The notes below the pieces were generated by a model. The model ran no database searches and had not been told where the DNA came from. It worked only from the letters and a program-made list of their open reading frames with translations. A stretch of DNA of 64,000 nucleotides from Desulfovibrio inopinatus DSM 10711 (GTDB lineage Bacteria > Desulfobacterota > Desulfovibrionia > Desulfovibrionales > Desulfovibrionaceae). Positions 36,608 through 45,209 of this stretch are shown one piece after another; the first letter of the stretch is position 1; each line of letters starts with the position of its first letter. The stretch spans positions 1-64,000 of the forward strand of contig NZ_KE386879.1 of the NCBI RefSeq assembly GCF_000429305.1, written 5' to 3'. The position numbers were made by a program, and so were the translations under genes.

Positions 36608-37728
36608 GGTGATACCTCCAAGTATTTATTGATATTCTTGTAATCAAAGCGCTCATCCTCGAGAACGTTTTCGAGAAAATGAAACAATCCTTGTCGGACT
36701 GCCGGAGGATGTCTGGGATACCATTGCGGAGAAGCAATCACGAGGCCGCGAAAAACAAAGAATGGAGCGATGACTTCAAGAATCTCTTCATCGTTGGTTT
36801 GTTCAAGATATTCTTCCCAAAAAGCAGCATACAGACGGTCGAAGTATTGTCCCAGACAGGCGGTATCGAAGAGACCGAAGAGGAGATAGTTAATGCTCAT
36901 GGTGGCAACATCGTCAGCGGGTTCGCCCCATTCGCCGCGGCTTCGATCCAAGACATTGAAATCGGGACCGGCCGGTGTGTCTTGAACGAGCACGTTCCAT
37001 GGGTGAAAGTCTCCATGAACCGCACTGAGTCGATGCGTATAGTCTCTGAGTTTCCAACGCCACTCGACAATTCTTTTTTCCAGAGCGGCAAATCGTTCCG
37101 GTGGGAACAGGTCGTAGGGATACGGGTAGGAGTCCACAAGTCCGAAGATACATTCCGAAGCGCCGATGAGGTTACGTATTCGACGCAGGTAGAGGTCTGG
37201 ATCTTCGAATTTTTGACTGTGTATGTCGGCAAGCCAACCAGCGAAAGAACGCGCTAATGATTCATCGGTCGGTTTGAAGTCACACTGACGGATCCGTTCA
37301 AGATCACGATAGTAATCGTATCCTTCGACCATCTCACTCACAATGAAGAATTCTTTGGGATCTTTAACGGCTATAGGGGTATCGGATTCGTCGAAATAGC
37401 CCAATCCCAGTGATCGTACATGCCGAGGCATACGATTTGAAGTGGCATGTTGAAACATAAGGATAGCGGCACGGTCCCAATAAAATTGATGACCGTATTT
37501 GTCTCCGCGCATAATCGATAAAACGGCGCGATGGACTGTGCCAGCTTGACGATACTCAATGCGTAGGGGCTTCCCGTAACCGAACTCTTTAATGCCTTGA
37601 GTTCCTGGAACGCCGATTTCACCCATATCGAGCAATTCGGCATCAGGACCGAACGCGTCTTTGACGTAGGCATCGATATTGTGAAAGGTCAAACGGAGAG
37701 CCGTTTTTTCTTCGGTACCGGTTCGCAC
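36604..37728 (-). CDS. Aminoglycoside-phosphotransferase-like (APH/choline kinase fold) kinase
   Basis: The 374-residue protein has the Brenner motif VHGDFHPWNVLVQ (about 234-246) and the following metal loop FNVLDRSRGEWGEPADDVATM, typical of APH-fold small-molecule kinases. A KPLRIEYRQAG strand lies near residue 54. The start is GTG at 37728 with GGGAGGA 5 nt upstream. It is the first gene of a two-gene operon with the CysC-like kinase. Resistance to aminoglycosides is not implied, since the family covers many substrates. The pairing with a nucleotide-type kinase suggests synthesis of a phosphorylated metabolite or surface-sugar precursor. Confidence 0.78.
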   Translation of the reverse strand: MRTGTEEKTALRLTFHNIDAYVKDAFGPDAELLDMGEIGVPGTQGIKEFGYGKPLRIEYRQAGTVHRAVLSIMRGDKYGHQFYWDRAAILMFQHATSNRMPRHVRSLGLGYFDESDTPIAVKDPKEFFIVSEMVEGYDYYRDLERIRQCDFKPTDESLARSFAGWLADIHSQKFEDPDLYLRRIRNLIGASECIFGLVDSYPYPYDLFPPERFAALEKRIVEWRWKLRDYTHRLSAVHGDFHPWNVLVQDTPAGPDFNVLDRSRGEWGEPADDVATMSINYLLFGLFDTACLGQYFDRLYAAFWEEYLEQTNDEEILEVIAPFFVFRGLVIASPQWYPRHPPAVRQGLFHFLENVLEDERFDYKNINKYLEVSP

Positions 37729-37871
37729 GGTTTTCCTCCCGAGGAGTTTGGCTGGTTATGCGTAGGAGAACTCCGGCAGTTATGCCACAGCAGCAGTATA
37801 ACTTTGGGAAGAAAGCGGCGAAAAAGTCAAGGAGGGAAAACGCTTTTTCCGTGTTGCAACGCGTTGAGCAC

Positions 37872-38219
37872 TTATGTCGAGCTGACGCCGAACGCGGTCA
37901 AACCTTGCTCCACAGTTTCAAAAACATGGAATACACGATCAAGACGGGTCAACATAATGATTTTGGTGACTTCGGGGCGTGCGGAACACACACCAAAATT
38001 TCCTTTTTTCTTCACTGACTTGCTCAAAAAGACCATCACACCGAGGCCGCTGGAATCAATGAATTCCACTTCGGAAATATCAAGGAGAATGTTGTGATGC
38101 CCTGAATCAATATACTCAAGGCCCATGGTTTTGAAATCTGCGGCATTGGAGACATCAAGACTTTTGTCTTTGAGTTGCAAGAGAATGACGTCATCGATGA
38201 GGATGTCTTGGGCATGCAT
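37872..38219 (-). CDS. STAS-domain anti-sigma factor antagonist
   Basis: This 115-residue single STAS domain resembles SpoIIAA/RsbV. The phosphorylatable Ser lies in VEFIDSSGLGVMVFL (about residues 49-63), and NILLDISEV forms the preceding strand. Such proteins bind anti-sigma kinases or other switch kinases when unphosphorylated. No kinase or phosphatase partner is adjacent. It is separated from the APH-like gene by 143 nt and from the divergent ABC gene by about 250 nt. Confidence 0.9.
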   Translation of the reverse strand: MHAQDILIDDVILLQLKDKSLDVSNAADFKTMGLEYIDSGHHNILLDISEVEFIDSSGLGVMVFLSKSVKKKGNFGVCSARPEVTKIIMLTRLDRVFHVFETVEQGLTAFGVSST

Positions 38220-38468
38220 ACGTTCCGCTCTCTCCTAATCTTTTTTGTTCTCAATACCGGTCCACTCAATTAAGGTAAAGGCTTGTCACAGAGTTATGAA
38301 ATACTTTTCTCATGCTTGTTGCGGTGTGCACAACGGGAAAACTTCTTATTTCAGACTGAATAAGCAAGAAAAAGGTGTTTTTATTGATTTTTACAGGCAA
38401 ACGAGGCAAAGTTTCTCCTCTTGAGAAAAGCTTGTTCTTTTTGTCGCATTCGAACCCAGGACATCGCC
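38220..38468. promoter_or_regulatory. Divergent intergenic region, STAS gene and ABC exporter
   Basis: This region must contain both promoters. It is AT-rich, with GAAAAAGG and TTTTTATTGATTTTT tracts. I found no sigma-54 element, clear operator or small gene. Confidence 0.35.
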
Positions 38469-41000
38469 ATGTTGAGTAAAAACATTCCTTCAAAGATTTA
38501 TGAACGATCCTTGTTTTCCTGGGTCAAGACAAGCAATTTGACGCTTCAAATCGTTCTACTTTTTGTAATTGTGGTAACGGTCGGCGTTCGTGTGCTGCCC
38601 CTTGAAATGCAAAAAAAGATCATCAACCAGGCCATTGGGTTAAAAGACCTCCAACTGTTGTACTTATATTGCGGATACTATCTGGGGGCCGTTGTTCTGG
38701 CTGCGATGCTAAAATATGTCATCAACGCATTGCAGGCAACAATAGGACAACAGGCGCTAGCGAGTCTGCGTAAACAACTTTACGCTCATATTCTTACGCT
38801 ACCGACGTCTTTTTTTCGTACGGCCTCTCCGGGGATGGTTGTCTCATCGATTATAACCGAAGTCGCGAATACCGGTGAGTTCGTCGGTCAAGCTATTGCC
38901 ACGCCGGTCGTCAACCTCCTGACGTTGCTCGCATTTGCTGTTTATCTTTTCTATCTCAATCCTCTTTTGGCGTTGTTGTCCATGGCGCTGTATCCTATTG
39001 CGCTCATGTTTATTCCGATTCTGCAACGCCGAACAAACAAAGCCAATAAGGAGCGCGTCGATACGGGGCGAGCCATGTCCACTCTGGTCAGTGAAGCGAT
39101 TTCCGGGGTTCACGAAATTCATTCCAATGCCAGTTTCCACTTGGAAAACCGACGATTTAGCCAACTTGCCGACGCTCTGTACCGTGTTCGTCTGCGTTGG
39201 AACCTGTATAAATATGGCGTAAAGACAAGCAATAATTTTTTCCAGAGCCTGGGACCATTTATCTTATTCCTGGTTGGGGGCTATCTCGCAATTAACGGCC
39301 ATTTTGACCTTGGCGCTCTTGTTGCTTTCTTGTCGGCAAACGAAAAGCTTTATGATCCATGGAAAGAACTCATGGATTTCTATCAAACTTGGCAGGATGC
39401 TCGCGTAAGCTACTCGAGGATTATGGAATACTTCACAGCCGATCCCGATTTTGTTCTGGAACCGGCTGAGCCACGCCCGCCGATTGAACTTGATGGAAGT
39501 GTGGAAGTTAAAGACTTGGTTATGGAGGTTACAGGCGGCATTCAATTACTCAAAGGCGTTTCGCTACAGGTTAAACCGGGAGAGCTTGTGGCCCTGGTAG
39601 GGTTTTCCGGCTCAGGAAAAAGCACGCTGGCTCTCATCATGTGTCAAATCAACCCGTATTCACTGGGAAGCGCGACGTTAAGTGGGAATGAAATCGCCCT
39701 CATGGCAAAAAGCGATGTTGCAGACAATCTTGGAGTTGTCGCCCAGCATCCGTTTATCTTTCAAGGGAGCATCAAAGACAACCTCCTGTACTCCATCAAT
39801 GCGCGACGTGAGGCACACGATATAATAGGAGAGGAAGGACTTCCGAGCCTTGATCGTATCATTGAAGCGATTCAGCAAGTCGGGCTCTTTATCGATGTGT
39901 TGCGTTTCGGTCTCAATACGACATTTAAGGAAGGTAAGAAAGAGAACCTTGTTAAAAAGGTCATCAGGATTCGTGAGACATACTATCAGGAACAGGGTGA
40001 ATCCCTTGCTGAATATGTCGAGTTCTTTGATATTGATCGCTACCTGTACTTTAGTGATGTCGCGACGAACATTGTTTTTGGTTCGCCCGATAATGATGAA
40101 TTTAAATTCGAGAATATCCACAAGAGCACGTATTTTATAGAGTTCATCCAAGATTTTGGGTTACGTATGGTGCTTTTGGAGCTTGGACGAGACTTGACAC
40201 ACCAGACTGTGGACATCTTGAAAAATGTTCCGGAGCTCGATTCAACATTCTTTGATCAGACACCGGTCCTCGCTGATGAGTTTGAAACCTATCGGGAGCT
40301 TGATGAGCGTTTGTCGCGCACCAAACTTCATGAAATGACTCCTGAAGATCAAGATTTGTTATTAAGCCTTGCTTTGCGTTTCGTTCCCGGTGTTCATCGG
40401 CTTGTCGCATTGCCTGAACTCACCGAACGTCTCATTCTCGGTGCCCGGGCACGATTTATGGAAAAGATTTTCAGTGAGCGTTCCGGAGATATTACGTTCT
40501 ACCGACGTGAAGACTATATCCATAACCAGACGATTATGGATAATATTCTTTTTGGACGGACAAAAACAACCAATCCCAACGCATTGGATAAAATCAATAA
40601 AACAATCATTCGTCTGCTTATCATGGAAGACATGCTTGAGCGTATCGTTGAATTGGGGCTTGATTTTCAGGTTGGTTCCCATGGTGACAGACTCTCGGGT
40701 GGACAAAGGCAGAAGGTTGCTCTGGCGCGAGCCTTTTTGCGTGAACCTCCCATTCTTATCTTGGATGAAGCCACTGCAGCGTTGGATAATGCATCGCAGA
40801 ATCGTATTCAGAATCTTCTTGAAAACAAGTGGAGGGGAAGCAGCACAGTTATTGCTGTTGTTCACCGCCTGGACACGATCAAGAACTATGATAAGGTCGC
40901 GGTCATGAAAGCCGGTCGCATTGTCGAGGTCGGCGGATATGAGGAACTTATTGCCAAGAAGGGGATGCTTTATGAGCTCGTGCACGGCTCCTCCAAATAG
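38469..41000 (+). CDS. ABC exporter with fused permease and an enlarged nucleotide-binding domain
   Basis: The 843-residue half-transporter has a six-helix exporter domain (about 20-315) and an ATPase domain. Walker A is GFSGSGKST (378-386), the Q-loop region VVAQHPFIFQGSIKDNLLY (422-440), the signature LSGGQRQKVALARAF (about 743-757), Walker B ILILDEATAALD and the H-loop AVVHRLDT (about 796). Walker A and signature are normally about 100 residues apart; here they are 365 apart. The extra 260 residues contain two more copies of the Q-loop-following pattern (DVATNIVFGS near 528, QTIMDNILFG near 684). All catalytic motifs are intact, so it should be active. The ATG at 38469 has AGGA 7 nt upstream; an in-frame TTG at 38421 is less likely. 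The substrate is unknown. Confidence 0.88.
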   Translation: MLSKNIPSKIYERSLFSWVKTSNLTLQIVLLFVIVVTVGVRVLPLEMQKKIINQAIGLKDLQLLYLYCGYYLGAVVLAAMLKYVINALQATIGQQALASLRKQLYAHILTLPTSFFRTASPGMVVSSIITEVANTGEFVGQAIATPVVNLLTLLAFAVYLFYLNPLLALLSMALYPIALMFIPILQRRTNKANKERVDTGRAMSTLVSEAISGVHEIHSNASFHLENRRFSQLADALYRVRLRWNLYKYGVKTSNNFFQSLGPFILFLVGGYLAINGHFDLGALVAFLSANEKLYDPWKELMDFYQTWQDARVSYSRIMEYFTADPDFVLEPAEPRPPIELDGSVEVKDLVMEVTGGIQLLKGVSLQVKPGELVALVGFSGSGKSTLALIMCQINPYSLGSATLSGNEIALMAKSDVADNLGVVAQHPFIFQGSIKDNLLYSINARREAHDIIGEEGLPSLDRIIEAIQQVGLFIDVLRFGLNTTFKEGKKENLVKKVIRIRETYYQEQGESLAEYVEFFDIDRYLYFSDVATNIVFGSPDNDEFKFENIHKSTYFIEFIQDFGLRMVLLELGRDLTHQTVDILKNVPELDSTFFDQTPVLADEFETYRELDERLSRTKLHEMTPEDQDLLLSLALRFVPGVHRLVALPELTERLILGARARFMEKIFSERSGDITFYRREDYIHNQTIMDNILFGRTKTTNPNALDKINKTIIRLLIMEDMLERIVELGLDFQVGSHGDRLSGGQRQKVALARAFLREPPILILDEATAALDNASQNRIQNLLENKWRGSSTVIAVVHRLDTIKNYDKVAVMKAGRIVEVGGYEELIAKKGMLYELVHGSSK

Positions 41001-41502
41001 CGGCGCAACTTCCTGCGGCTATACACACCATCTCGATGTCTTGCGAGACCTCACGTTTTTTACGGGAGTTTCCTTGGATGCTCTCAAGGTTCTTGCATAT
41101 TTCAGTATCAAGGAAACCTTCAATAAAGGTGATATCCTGATTCATCAAGGAGAAGTCCTCGATCAATTTTGTTTTGTCCATGAAGGTGATATTGCCGTCA
41201 TGCGAGACTTTAATGGTGAGTCATTGGTTGTACATCACCTTCGCAACAATGACTTCTATGGTGGCATGTCTCTGGTGAGTAATGCAAAATCATTATTTAC
41301 TTTGGAAGTAGTCTCTACAGCGACATGTCTTGTTATTGGACGTGAAAAATTTCAAAAAACAGTACAACGATTTCCAGATATACTTCCCAATATACTTGAA
41401 GCTGTTGTAGACCATGTCTATAAATGGGAAGAGAAGGTGTTACGTGAAATGCCACGCGATTATATCGAGTCTGGAATGAATATTGGACTGACTCTTTACT
41501 GA
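40972..41502 (+). CDS. Cyclic-nucleotide-binding domain protein linked to the ABC exporter
   Basis: From the ATG at 40972 (AAGGGG about 8 nt upstream) the protein has 176 residues. A cNMP-binding/CRP-like beta roll spans about 20-145: FFTGVSLDALKVLAYF, FNKGDILIHQGEVLDQFCFVHEGDIAV and FYGGMSLVSNAKSLFTLEV. The phosphate-binding cassette lacks the Arg of true cAMP binders (GGMSLVSNAKS), so it may bind another ligand or none. There is no HTH. The gene overlaps the ABC gene by 29 nt, indicating joint translation and a regulatory role for the transporter. Confidence 0.82.
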   Translation: MSSCTAPPNSGATSCGYTHHLDVLRDLTFFTGVSLDALKVLAYFSIKETFNKGDILIHQGEVLDQFCFVHEGDIAVMRDFNGESLVVHHLRNNDFYGGMSLVSNAKSLFTLEVVSTATCLVIGREKFQKTVQRFPDILPNILEAVVDHVYKWEEKVLREMPRDYIESGMNIGLTLY

Positions 41503-41678
41503 TGCCATAATTGCAACCATGAGAATTTTACGTGATTGTTCTACGTGGACAGCATGGTAAAGAACACGTAATCAGTGTCAAGCTTTGCATTGTTCTTGGC
41601 TCGACTTGTATTGTATGCTATTGATTGTTCTTCTTGAGCTGTTACACCAAAGACAAAAAGAAGAAATGGTTGCCTACC
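41503..41678. promoter_or_regulatory. Promoter region of the Fur-family gene
   Basis: This AT-rich gap of 176 nt between the cNMP gene and the Fur-family gene has direct repeats of ATTGTTCTT (41591 and about 41624). Autoregulation by the Fur-type protein is possible; no canonical Fur box was recognised. Confidence 0.3.
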
Positions 41679-42158
41679 ATGAAAAACTCCTCCAATAAAT
41701 GCATGAACGAATCTATTGATCCCTATGTCAAGTTTGCCGAATTCATCGCAGATAAGCGATTGAAAATGACTCCGCAGCGAAAACATATTCTTGATGTTTT
41801 TTTAAAACATGAAGGGCATATCGCTTCGGAAGAACTCTACAGGCATGTCAAGAAGAACTACAAAACAATCGGCCAAGCCACCGTCTATCGTACATTGAAA
41901 TTACTCAGTGAATCGGGCTTGGCAAATGAGGTTGATTTTGGTGATGGTGTCACTCGCTACGAGTACAATATCGAAAAAGATCATCATGACCATCTCATTT
42001 GTGAACGTTGCGGAAAGAATGTTGAAGTCTTAGATGAACGTATCGAAAAACTTCAGGAAGAAGTCGCCTTCAAGCATGGCTTTTTGCTTACCGGACACAA
42101 AATGTACCTCTACGGGGTATGTGCAGAGTGTAGTCAGGCGGGAAAAAAACAGGCATAA
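41679..42158 (+). CDS. Fur-family metal-responsive transcriptional regulator
   Basis: The protein has about 159 residues from the ATG at 41679 (an ATG at 41703 is also possible). The winged helix contains RLKMTPQRKHILDVFLKHEGHIASEEL and IGQATVYRTLKLLSESGLA, the DNA recognition region of Fur. The dimer domain has the metal site DHHDHLICERCGKNVEV, a first CxxC, and a second CxxC in GVCAECSQA, so the structural zinc site is present. Fur, PerR and Zur cannot be told apart by eye. It probably has its own promoter in the preceding gap. Confidence 0.9.
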   Translation: MKNSSNKCMNESIDPYVKFAEFIADKRLKMTPQRKHILDVFLKHEGHIASEELYRHVKKNYKTIGQATVYRTLKLLSESGLANEVDFGDGVTRYEYNIEKDHHDHLICERCGKNVEVLDERIEKLQEEVAFKHGFLLTGHKMYLYGVCAECSQAGKKQA

Positions 42159-42322
42159 TATTGCCGTCGTGCACAGACCTGTTTTAATCCTAAAAGGATG
42201 TGCGGCGTCTGACGTGTGAAAGGTGAAACAAAGATTTTTGTAAATCCAGCACGTTTTGGGGAAGCGGACTTCTGTTGCTGGATAAACCCTCTGCTTTCAA
42301 GAACGGATTGCAGGGAGAGCCT

Positions 42323-42721
42323 ATGCGGGCACTGATCGTTGAAGATGACTTTACCTGCCGGAAATTACTGCAGGGAATTCTGGAAGGGGTTGGTGAAAGC
42401 GATATTGCTGTCAATGGGGTCGAAGCCGTTGATGCGTTTTCTTTCGCGCATAAAGAGGGAAAACCTTACGACGTTATCTTTCTCGACATTATGATGCCAG
42501 AGATGGATGGCCACGAAGCTTTGCGTTGCATTCGGCAGAATGAGAAAGAGCTGGGTGTGCGCGGAACAGATGAGGTCAAAATCATCATGGTCACAGCTTT
42601 GGATGATCCCAAAAATGTGATGAATGCCTACTATCAAGGCGGCGCCACATCATATATGGCAAAACCCATTGACCGAGAATTGCTTTTGCACCTTCTTCGC
42701 CAGCTTGAACTTATCGCGTAG
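42323..42721 (+). CDS. CheY-like receiver-domain protein
   Basis: This 132-residue REC-only protein starts MRALIVEDDFTC with GGGAGAG 6 nt upstream. The acceptor Asp lies in VIFLDIMMPEMDG, the Thr/Ala switch in MVTALDD and the Lys in YMAKPIDRE. It resembles stand-alone chemotaxis or phosphorelay receivers and has a charged loop (RQNEKELGVRGTDEVK) that is longer than in CheY. No kinase is adjacent. Its 3' end overlaps the convergent methyltransferase gene by 11 nt. Confidence 0.9.
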   Translation: MRALIVEDDFTCRKLLQGILEGVGESDIAVNGVEAVDAFSFAHKEGKPYDVIFLDIMMPEMDGHEALRCIRQNEKELGVRGTDEVKIIMVTALDDPKNVMNAYYQGGATSYMAKPIDRELLLHLLRQLELIA

Positions 42722-43526
42722 ACTTTTCTGTGTGATGATCATGTGACGGTTGGCGCGCATTGCATGCGAGAAAAGGGCAGAACTCTAGTGCTTGTGACGA
42801 AATTTGAGAGCACGTAATGCCTTTTTCATAAAGAATAAGCGGAGGCTCAATTCGCAGCCCTGGGCGAGCATTTTTTATAGCTTCGACAAGAACAAGTCGC
42901 GATTCGGCATGGTCATGACCATGTACACAGCATAAGCGTTTGGGTGTCAGCCTAACTGTATTCATTTCAATAAAAAGTTCTTGAAGCCGCTCGGCTAACA
43001 TCACAATCGAAACGGCTCCTTTATTCTTTACAAGAAATGCGGCTGCCGCGATAAAATCGCGGAGTTGGGCTGTGTGTTCAAAACGAGCTGCAGCTCGTGC
43101 TGCATTTGCTGAAGAACGTCCTTGGTTGGATTTTCGATATGGCGGATTCGCAATGACACGATCGATTGTTTCTGCTTTGATTGTTCGTTTGGATGCAATA
43201 TCGCGGACATCGGCGGCGAGAGCGAAAAAGTTCTTGGAGAGACCAAGGTGATCGGCATTGGCTTGAGCTGCCAATGTCATTTTCAGATCACAGTCAATAC
43301 CAATAACCTGCGCCTTCGATTTTGCATGGTGCAATAAAAGACCAAGACCGGCGGCTCCACATCCTGTTCCGAGATCGACGAGAGTTTCCGATGATTTTAT
43401 AGAGCTGAAGCAAGCTAGAAGAAGAGCATCAATTCCAAAACGAAATCGTCCTTCGGGTTGATGGAGTCCGCGAGGAAACGCCTCTCGAGCTGTTTTGTTT
43501 GACTCTGGTATATCTGGAAAGAGCAT
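42711..43526 (-). CDS. trmN6: tRNA1(Val) (adenine37-N6)-methyltransferase-like protein
   Basis: This SAM-dependent N6-adenine methyltransferase resembles YfiC/TrmN6. The N-terminus has GRFRFGIDALLLACF, followed by motif I LVDLGTGCGAAGLGLL and the catalytic NPPY in DRVIANPPYRKS (about 127-138). Downstream, HAESRLVLVEA and the C-terminal acidic patch are typical. The length is 271 residues; the last 25 residues are His/Arg-rich and unusual. It lies 7 nt downstream of murJ, so both are probably in one transcript. The exact tRNA target is inferred from family membership. Confidence 0.85.
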   Translation of the reverse strand: MLFPDIPESNKTAREAFPRGLHQPEGRFRFGIDALLLACFSSIKSSETLVDLGTGCGAAGLGLLLHHAKSKAQVIGIDCDLKMTLAAQANADHLGLSKNFFALAADVRDIASKRTIKAETIDRVIANPPYRKSNQGRSSANAARAAARFEHTAQLRDFIAAAAFLVKNKGAVSIVMLAERLQELFIEMNTVRLTPKRLCCVHGHDHAESRLVLVEAIKNARPGLRIEPPLILYEKGITCSQISSQALEFCPFLACNARQPSHDHHTEKSTR

Positions 43527-43532
43527 TGATTT

Positions 43533-45071
43533 TTACCGCGTTTTTCGACGCTTTATTTTTTTTGTAACAAATTCAATGAAGTAGTTGGCTTCTTCCATTC
43601 TGAAAAACTTTGCACCCAACATATAAAGTGCTGCCCAGAACGGTATCAACCCAATGCGAAGCGGGGCGTATGTCACAAGCATGGCTGTGGCAACACCAAT
43701 AGCCAGGCTGAGCAGCGTGGAAATCGCCACGGAACGTCCAATTGCCAGCCAAGGTCCGAGTTTTGGTTTGAGTAGCACAACAAGCAATATGACGTTGACC
43801 CATGATGCGATCGACGTAGCTAGGGCCAGTCCTGTGTGTTCCAGTGGTCCCATCAGCAAAAGTCCAAAACCAATATTGACGACAAGGCATATGGCTCCGA
43901 TGAGAACCGGTGTTTTGGTGTCAGTCAGCGCAAAATAGGCCGAGTACAATGATCGAACACAGGCAAACGCGGGCAGACCGACGCCATAGGCCACAAGAGC
44001 CTGAGCTGTGGCTGTAACATCTGCCGCACCAAAAGCCCCTCTACCGAAAAGTACCTCGACAACGGGATGACATAAGCCAATAAGTCCTGCAGCCGCCGGT
44101 AAACAAATAAAGAGTGTAAAACGAAGAGAAAAATTGAGTGTATGGGCAAAGCCTTTCAGGTCATTGTCTGCTGCAAGTCGGGACAAGTTCGGCAATGCGA
44201 CTGTTCCTACTGCGGCACCAAAAACGCCGAGAGGGAACTGAACAAGCCGATCGGCGTAGTATAAATATGTAATGCTGCCTGTCTGAAGATATGAAGCGAG
44301 AAGGGTGCCAAAGACAATATTGAGTTGATAAATGGCTGCGCTGAAAATTGTTGGCGTCATAAGGCGGGCCATTTGTGCAACACCTTTATTTTTTAATGAC
44401 CACGGGCCACGCCACTGAAACCCATAACGAGCCAGATAAGGTTGTTGCATAAGCCATTGTCCGAGGCCGCCGACAAGAACAGACCATGCCAATGCTGTTG
44501 GAATATCAATATGAAATAATGCGCCGACCAGCGCGCCGACAATGATAGCCAGATTGAGTATCGCCGGTGAGAGGGCAGGTGCCATGAAGTGCCCCATGGA
44601 GTTCAGGATGCCCATACACAGAGCCACCCCGGAAATGAGAATAATATAGGGAAAAACAATCCGAACCAATGTCGCCGTTTGTTCGACGGCACCAGCTTCT
44701 TCGGCAAAGCCGGGAGCAATGAGAAGAGTCAGGGGCTTGGCAAAAAGAATGGCCAATCCTGTAATGGCAAGTAAAATAAGAATAAGCCAAACCAAAGCGG
44801 AACGAGACATGGCAAACGCTTCATTGTCGCCTTGTTCCTTGCGGATGGTTGTGAATATCGGCACAAAAGCCATGGTCATAGACCCTTCGGCGAAAAGGCG
44901 TCGCAAAAGATTGGGCAAGCGGAATGCGACATAGAATGCATCGGCCGACAGGCCAGCCCCTAAGACATAGGCGACGGCCATATCTCGAAGAAAACCGAGG
45001 ATACGTGTAACAAGTGTCGCTCCACCAACGACCGAGGCGTTTTTTGCAATTTCCCTATTGTGCCTGGACAT
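43533..45071 (-). CDS. murJ: Lipid II flippase MurJ
   Basis: MurJ moves the peptidoglycan precursor lipid II across the inner membrane. The 512-residue protein has about 14 hydrophobic segments. The N-terminus has ASVVGGATLVTRILGFLRDM and the family signature ADAFYVAFRLPNLLRRLFAEGSM with the essential Arg residues of the cavity. FGRGAFG and PLGVFGAAVGTVALPNLSR are further MurJ hallmarks. The last 20 residues are basic and cytoplasmic. It is complete and essential in most rods. The flavoprotein gene is upstream on the same strand across a 138-nt gap. Confidence 0.95.
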   Translation of the reverse strand: MSRHNREIAKNASVVGGATLVTRILGFLRDMAVAYVLGAGLSADAFYVAFRLPNLLRRLFAEGSMTMAFVPIFTTIRKEQGDNEAFAMSRSALVWLILILLAITGLAILFAKPLTLLIAPGFAEEAGAVEQTATLVRIVFPYIILISGVALCMGILNSMGHFMAPALSPAILNLAIIVGALVGALFHIDIPTALAWSVLVGGLGQWLMQQPYLARYGFQWRGPWSLKNKGVAQMARLMTPTIFSAAIYQLNIVFGTLLASYLQTGSITYLYYADRLVQFPLGVFGAAVGTVALPNLSRLAADNDLKGFAHTLNFSLRFTLFICLPAAAGLIGLCHPVVEVLFGRGAFGAADVTATAQALVAYGVGLPAFACVRSLYSAYFALTDTKTPVLIGAICLVVNIGFGLLLMGPLEHTGLALATSIASWVNVILLVVLLKPKLGPWLAIGRSVAISTLLSLAIGVATAMLVTYAPLRIGLIPFWAALYMLGAKFFRMEEANYFIEFVTKKIKRRKTR

Positions 45072-45209
45072 AGCTTCACCTCCAGATGAAGGATAAGCCG
45101 ATAGATGAAGTCGCCAGGAATGACAAGGGGATTACCGGCATGGACTACGGAAGGGTGCAATATCTGCCGGTTATTGGCGCCTCGGTATCAAAAGCGTGCT
45201 GTTTCTGTG

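Noticed and set aside
38445-38462. T-arm-like GGGTTCGAATGC on the minus strand next to the ABC gene
   Set aside because: The stem does not pair; it is a chance match within the leader of the exporter gene.
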